Assembly: GCA_013329865.1 (NCBI GenBank)
Contig: DUJJ01000206.1
Location: forward strand, 3,727 to 10,250
From: Candidatus Poseidoniaceae archaeon
Lineage (GTDB): Archaea; Thermoplasmatota; Poseidoniia; Poseidoniales; Poseidoniaceae
Reading direction: 5' to 3'
DNA: 6,524 nucleotides
Positions 6,397 through 6,524 of this stretch are shown one piece after another. Below the pieces are notes generated by a model, which saw only the letters and a program-made list of their open reading frames with translations, made no database searches and was not told the origin of the DNA. Both the position numbers and the translations under genes were made by a program. Each line of letters begins with the position of its first letter. Position 1 is the stretch's first letter.

Positions 6397-6524
6397 ATGA
6401 CTACTTCAGATCCTGTGGCTAAAGCCATAGGACTGGAAGGATATGCAACCAAAACCGCCGGCATTGGTGGTGTATTGAAAGCCCGTGTTTCGGATTTTCG
6501 AGTAGATGAAATAGCAACATCAAT
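6397..6524 (+). CDS. truD: tRNA pseudouridine(13) synthase TruD, N-terminal fragment at window edge
   Basis: TruD/Pus7 enzymes convert uridine 13 of tRNA to pseudouridine in the cytoplasm. Only 42 complete codons are in the window. They show the family's N-terminal signature: a short leader, then an aromatic 'GYATKTAGIGGVLKARVSDF' segment (15-34) followed by RVDEI (35-39). This corresponds to the 'T.GIGG.IK..PEDF.V.EI' pattern of archaeal members. The catalytic aspartate and the TruD insertion domain lie beyond the right edge and cannot be checked. The ATG has a Shine-Dalgarno-like site, and the gene follows rpoL closely, so a shared transcript with a transcription-translation theme is likely. 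Confidence 0.85.
   Translation, partial: MTTSDPVAKAIGLEGYATKTAGIGGVLKARVSDFRVDEIATS

Noticed and set aside
1..6524. CRISPR array, tRNA or rRNA genes, insertion sequences, prophage or toxin-antitoxin genes
   Set aside because: No regularly spaced direct repeats, cloverleaf-like segments, transposase motifs or terminal inverted repeats were seen on either strand by eye.

Overview
The window looks like chromosome from an uncultured archaeon. The strongest evidence is an archaeal RNA polymerase subunit L gene (rpoL) followed 11 bases later by the start of an archaeal-type truD. Supporting evidence is a DUF2240-like protein, a family I know from archaea, TATA-like boxes about 25 bases upstream of starts, and ribosome-binding sites of the GGTGAT type. 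The moderate base composition and the gene content would suit a marine planktonic euryarchaeote (Marine Group II, Poseidoniales). That placement is inference only and was not tested by any search.

Layout, left to right. On the minus strand, reading leftward from about 2731, are a 430-residue HEAT-repeat protein, an unrecognised 71-residue protein and a DEAD-box RNA helicase whose C-terminus runs off the left edge. From the same 105-base intergenic region as the HEAT gene, and divergent from it, comes a plus-strand 190-residue DUF2240-like gene. It converges, with a 9-base overlap of the 3' ends, on a large minus-strand RND/MMPL-type membrane exporter (about 869 residues from the preferred start). 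The exporter is divergent from rpoL-truD on the plus strand. The truD gene is cut by the right edge.

The genes cover general information processing (helicase, RNA polymerase subunit, tRNA pseudouridine synthase), one membrane transporter and three proteins without an assigned job. I see no tRNA, rRNA, CRISPR array, insertion sequence, attachment site or phage gene, and no strong sign of a defence island or a new multi-gene system. The points most worth following are the small basic protein between the HEAT and helicase genes, the HEAT protein with its charged ends and its divergent DUF2240-like neighbour, and a hairpin-forming inverted repeat directly upstream of the helicase TATA box. No stretch longer than about 110 bases lacks a gene.
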